Assembly: GCA_937931765.1 (NCBI GenBank)
Contig: CALHAO010000217.1
Coordinates: 1 to 8,026 of the forward strand
Length of the DNA: 8,026 bases
Direction: 5' to 3'
Source: an uncultured Thiotrichaceae bacterium
GTDB lineage: Bacteria > Pseudomonadota > Gammaproteobacteria > Thiotrichales > Thiotrichaceae
In this document: positions 5,896-8,026 of the stretch, one piece after another
Position numbering within the stretch: the first letter of the stretch is position 1
Layout: each line of letters opens with the position of its first letter
Translations under genes and position numbers: made by a program
Notes under the pieces: model-generated
Told to the model about the DNA's origin: nothing
Database searches by the model: none
Seen by the model: the letters and a program-made list of their open reading frames with translations, nothing else

Positions 5896-6612
5896 ATGTC
5901 TGATGTTCTGATGAAGCCTGTTGCCTATGCTCATTCCTGTTACCGGGAAAAGTTTGGTATTCCGCGTCAGCCTGGGCTGGTGACTGAAGCACGTGGTGAG
6001 ATAACGCTGTTACCTGAGTTCTCTCAGCCGGATATTGTCCGGGGGTTGGAGTCTTTTTCGCATTTATGGCTGGTGTTTCAGTTTCATGCCACGGCGAATG
6101 TTTTGTGGAAGCCTACGGTCAGGCCGCCCCGGTTGGGTGGTAATCAGCGCTTGGGAGTGTTTGCGACCCGATCTATGTTCCGGCCTAATCCACTTGGGCT
6201 TTCTGTGGTGAGGCTTGAAGCTATTCAGCATACAGTTTCTGGTATAGTGCTATTTGTATCCGGCCTGGATTTGTTAGATGGCACGCCAGTGTTGGATATT
6301 AAGCCTTATTTGCCTTATGCCGACCATGTGGAGGCAGCCTCAGGTGGTTTTGCTCCGGGAGCACCAGAGCCGCAGCAATACGTTGAGTTTTCGGCTTTAG
6401 CTGAAAAACAATGTATATTGAAATCTGATAAATGGTCGGTGGATGTCCGTTTGTTGCTGACTCAGATTTTGCAGCAAGATCCGCGACCGGCTTACCGACA
6501 AGCGCAGGAGGATGAGCATCAGTACGGTATGCGCTTATATGATTTTGATGTGCGTTGGGTGTGCCAGGCAGATAAAGTGATGGTGCTTGAATTAGTCAAT
6601 CAGGATGATTGA
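5896..6612 (+). CDS. trmO: tRNA (N6-threonylcarbamoyladenosine(37)-N6)-methyltransferase TrmO
   Basis: SAM-dependent enzyme that methylates t6A37 to m6t6A37 in tRNA-Thr decoding ACY codons, helping decoding efficiency. It has the unusual single-sheeted beta-barrel fold of the TsaA/YaeB family. The 238 residues match E. coli YaeB in length. Aligned blocks are YREKFGIPRQPGLV (16-29), RGLESFSHLWLVFQFH (49-64), WKPTVRPPRLGGN (71-83), GVFATRSMFRPNPLGLS (87-103), LDLLDGTPVLDIKPYLPYAD (124-143) and the C-terminal QDPRPAYR (194-201). A GGGG stretch at 5885-5888 gives a modest ribosome-binding site 7 nt before ATG. Older annotations call it tsaA or a 'virulence-associated' protein. It shares no pathway with its neighbours. 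Confidence 0.95.
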   Translation: MSDVLMKPVAYAHSCYREKFGIPRQPGLVTEARGEITLLPEFSQPDIVRGLESFSHLWLVFQFHATANVLWKPTVRPPRLGGNQRLGVFATRSMFRPNPLGLSVVRLEAIQHTVSGIVLFVSGLDLLDGTPVLDIKPYLPYADHVEAASGGFAPGAPEPQQYVEFSALAEKQCILKSDKWSVDVRLLLTQILQQDPRPAYRQAQEDEHQYGMRLYDFDVRWVCQADKVMVLELVNQDD

Positions 6613-6615
6613 CCG

Positions 6616-6654
6616 ATAATCGTAAAGGGTTGTCGAAGGTTTGTTAACGATTAT
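6616..6654. repeat. 8-bp inverted repeat in the trmO-dacB gap
   Basis: ATAATCGT (6616-6623) and ACGATTAT (6647-6654) are perfect inverted arms separated by 23 bp, with centres 31 bp apart, about three helical turns. The dyad occupies most of the 62-bp gap between trmO and dacB. There is no downstream T tract, so an operator or an mRNA stem at the trmO 3' end fits better than an intrinsic terminator. Confidence 0.4.
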
Positions 6655-6674
6655 GGGCTTTAATAGTTATAAAA

Positions 6675-8026
6675 ATGATTACTTATCGTGTCCTGATTTC
6701 ATTGCTTGTTGTATTAATGTTCCCTGTTTGCTCTGGGGCGGCAGAAACTAAGGAAACTGAAGTCGCACCTGTGACAAAGCCTGTGGCTGCACAGGAAATG
6801 ATTGTGCGTGAACAGGAAACGCAGGAATTGCCTGAGGAATTGCACAAATACATCAAGAAGAAAAAGATTGATCCTGAGGGGGTCAGTATTTTTGTGCGGG
6901 ATGTTAATGCTTCTGCTCCCTTGTTGAGTTACCAGGCTGATGAGCTGCGCAACCCTGCTTCAACTATGAAGATACTCACAACGTGGAGTGCGCTCAAAGT
7001 ATTAGGGCCATCATGGAGTTGGGATACGGAAGCGTGGCTGAGAGGTGAGCTGGAAGGCGATGTGTTGCAGGGTGATTTGATCCTCAAGGGTTATGGTGAC
7101 CCTTTTCTGGTTTATGAAACATTCTGGCAGTTTGTGCATGCGCTTCGTACTAAAGGCATCCGTGAAATTACCGGTGACATTATCGTCGATGACAGTTTTT
7201 TTGATGTGCCTGAGGTTGATCGTGGAGCCTTCGATAATCAGCCTACCCGCGTTTATAATGCCCAGCCTTCAGCGCTGATGTTTAATTTTCAAGCCACCCG
7301 ATTTGTGCTGTCGCCTGATACGGCTTCAGATAGTGTTAAAATTATGACGCTACCGCCTTTAAGTGAACTGACTATTGATAATCAGCTACAGTTGATTAAG
7401 GGGCGGTGTCGCGGTGAGCATGCTAAACCAGTGATTTTGCCGCGCAAAGATAATCGTATATTGATTCGTGGAAAATTTGCGGATGGTTGTGGTCAGCGGC
7501 AAGTACAGCGGCTTGTTTCATCGTCGGGGCAGCATGTCTTTGATGCGTTTAAGTCAGCCTGGAGTAGTTTGGGTGGGCATATCGGTGGTGGCTTTCAGTC
7601 AGGGCAGGTGCGGCGCAGTGGTGATCGGCGTTTTCATATACATACTTCAAGACCTTTGGCTGAGCAGGTGCGGTTGATTAATAAATGGAGTAACAATGTG
7701 ATGACCCGCCAGATGCTGCTGAGCTTGGGAGCGAAGCAGTATGGTGCGCCGGGGACGCTGGAAAAGGGCCGGTTGGCGGTGATGGATGTATTGCAGGATC
7801 AGGGTATTTCAACGGCAGGTGTTGTGATTGATAATGGTTCGGGTTTGTCACGGGAGGCTCGAATTAGTGCGTCTCAGTTGGGTGGATTGTTGCAGAAAAT
7901 CTGGCACGAGCCTTATATGCCGGAAATGCTTAATTCTCTACCTTTGTTGGGTGAGGACGGCACGTTGGCAAGACGGTTTCGTAAAACTGAGCAGGCAGGG
8001 CGTAGTCGTTTGAAAACGGGTACATT
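6675..8026 (+). CDS. dacB: D-alanyl-D-alanine carboxypeptidase/endopeptidase, PBP4 (S13), C-terminus cut by window edge
   Basis: Periplasmic low-molecular-weight penicillin-binding protein that removes terminal D-Ala and cleaves peptidoglycan cross-links. The frame is open for 450 codons to the window edge. Residues 1-24 (MITYRVLISLLVVLMF..) form a signal peptide, with likely signal peptidase I cleavage after SGAA; FPVC is a poor lipobox. All three serine-hydrolase motifs are present: STMK at 96-99 (nucleophile Ser96), SNN at 339-341 and KTG at 447-449. GDLILKGYGDPFL, ITGDIIVDDSFFD and VIDNGSGLSR are typical of the class C family. The nucleophile lies about 34 residues later than in E. coli DacB (Ser62, mature numbering aside) because of a charged linker (about 25-65). 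Roughly 30 residues or more should remain beyond the edge. The ATG at 6675 lacks a clear Shine-Dalgarno site but is the only start that keeps the full signal peptide; a stop lies in frame at 6645. Confidence 0.94.
   Translation, partial: MITYRVLISLLVVLMFPVCSGAAETKETEVAPVTKPVAAQEMIVREQETQELPEELHKYIKKKKIDPEGVSIFVRDVNASAPLLSYQADELRNPASTMKILTTWSALKVLGPSWSWDTEAWLRGELEGDVLQGDLILKGYGDPFLVYETFWQFVHALRTKGIREITGDIIVDDSFFDVPEVDRGAFDNQPTRVYNAQPSALMFNFQATRFVLSPDTASDSVKIMTLPPLSELTIDNQLQLIKGRCRGEHAKPVILPRKDNRILIRGKFADGCGQRQVQRLVSSSGQHVFDAFKSAWSSLGGHIGGGFQSGQVRRSGDRRFHIHTSRPLAEQVRLINKWSNNVMTRQMLLSLGAKQYGAPGTLEKGRLAVMDVLQDQGISTAGVVIDNGSGLSREARISASQLGGLLQKIWHEPYMPEMLNSLPLLGEDGTLARRFRKTEQAGRSRLKTGT

Noticed and set aside
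7093..8013. Three short plus-strand frames (7093-7278, 7468-7677, 7828-8013)
   Set aside because: All share one frame that is offset from dacB, which is continuously open here with conserved motifs. They are out-of-frame shadows.
1..8026. Search for a mobile element, CRISPR array, toxin-antitoxin pair or defence locus
   Set aside because: I saw no direct-repeat arrays, transposase or integrase motifs, tRNA-like folds or small gene pairs of that kind; nearly all the DNA is accounted for by housekeeping genes.

Overview
The window reads as ordinary chromosomal DNA of a gammaproteobacterium that probably oxidises sulfide. Most products resemble Pseudomonas- or E. coli-type housekeeping proteins: NadC, LptM, LysA, CoaD, an Allochromatium-type ferredoxin, TrmO and DacB. 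The left edge carries a sulfide:quinone oxidoreductase, which suggests a sulfur-oxidising lineage. Base composition looks close to 50% GC and fairly even. I see no insertion sequence, CRISPR array, tRNA, rRNA or phage gene. The genus cannot be fixed from this sequence.

Layout: 2-1198 is the C-terminal part of a flavoprotein sulfide:quinone oxidoreductase, followed by a strong intrinsic terminator at 1292-1332. A block on the plus strand follows: nadC (NAD synthesis), the tiny lipoprotein gene lptM, and lysA (last step of lysine synthesis). lptM and lysA overlap by one base. A CRP-type regulator lies on the minus strand, convergent with lysA. Divergent from it is a short FecR-like domain gene whose 3' part looks frameshifted, with a probable remnant after it. 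Then come coaD (coenzyme A synthesis), a 2[4Fe-4S] ferredoxin gene with its own probable promoter, trmO (tRNA t6A37 methylation) and dacB (periplasmic PBP4), which runs off the right edge.

The genes do not form one pathway. They are mainly cofactor, lysine, tRNA-modification and envelope genes. LptM, LysA and DacB have a loose envelope link: outer-membrane LPS-translocon maturation, the diaminopimelate branch point, and peptidoglycan trimming. CoaD next to a ferredoxin is a pairing known from pseudomonads.

I did not find a convincing new multi-gene system. The points most worth a second look are the apparently broken FecR-like gene and its palindromic upstream region, the terminator that leaves only 18 bases before nadC, and the charged N-terminal extension of the PBP4 homologue. 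Two genes are easy to overlook: the 37-residue lptM and the dacB frame, which stays open to the window edge.
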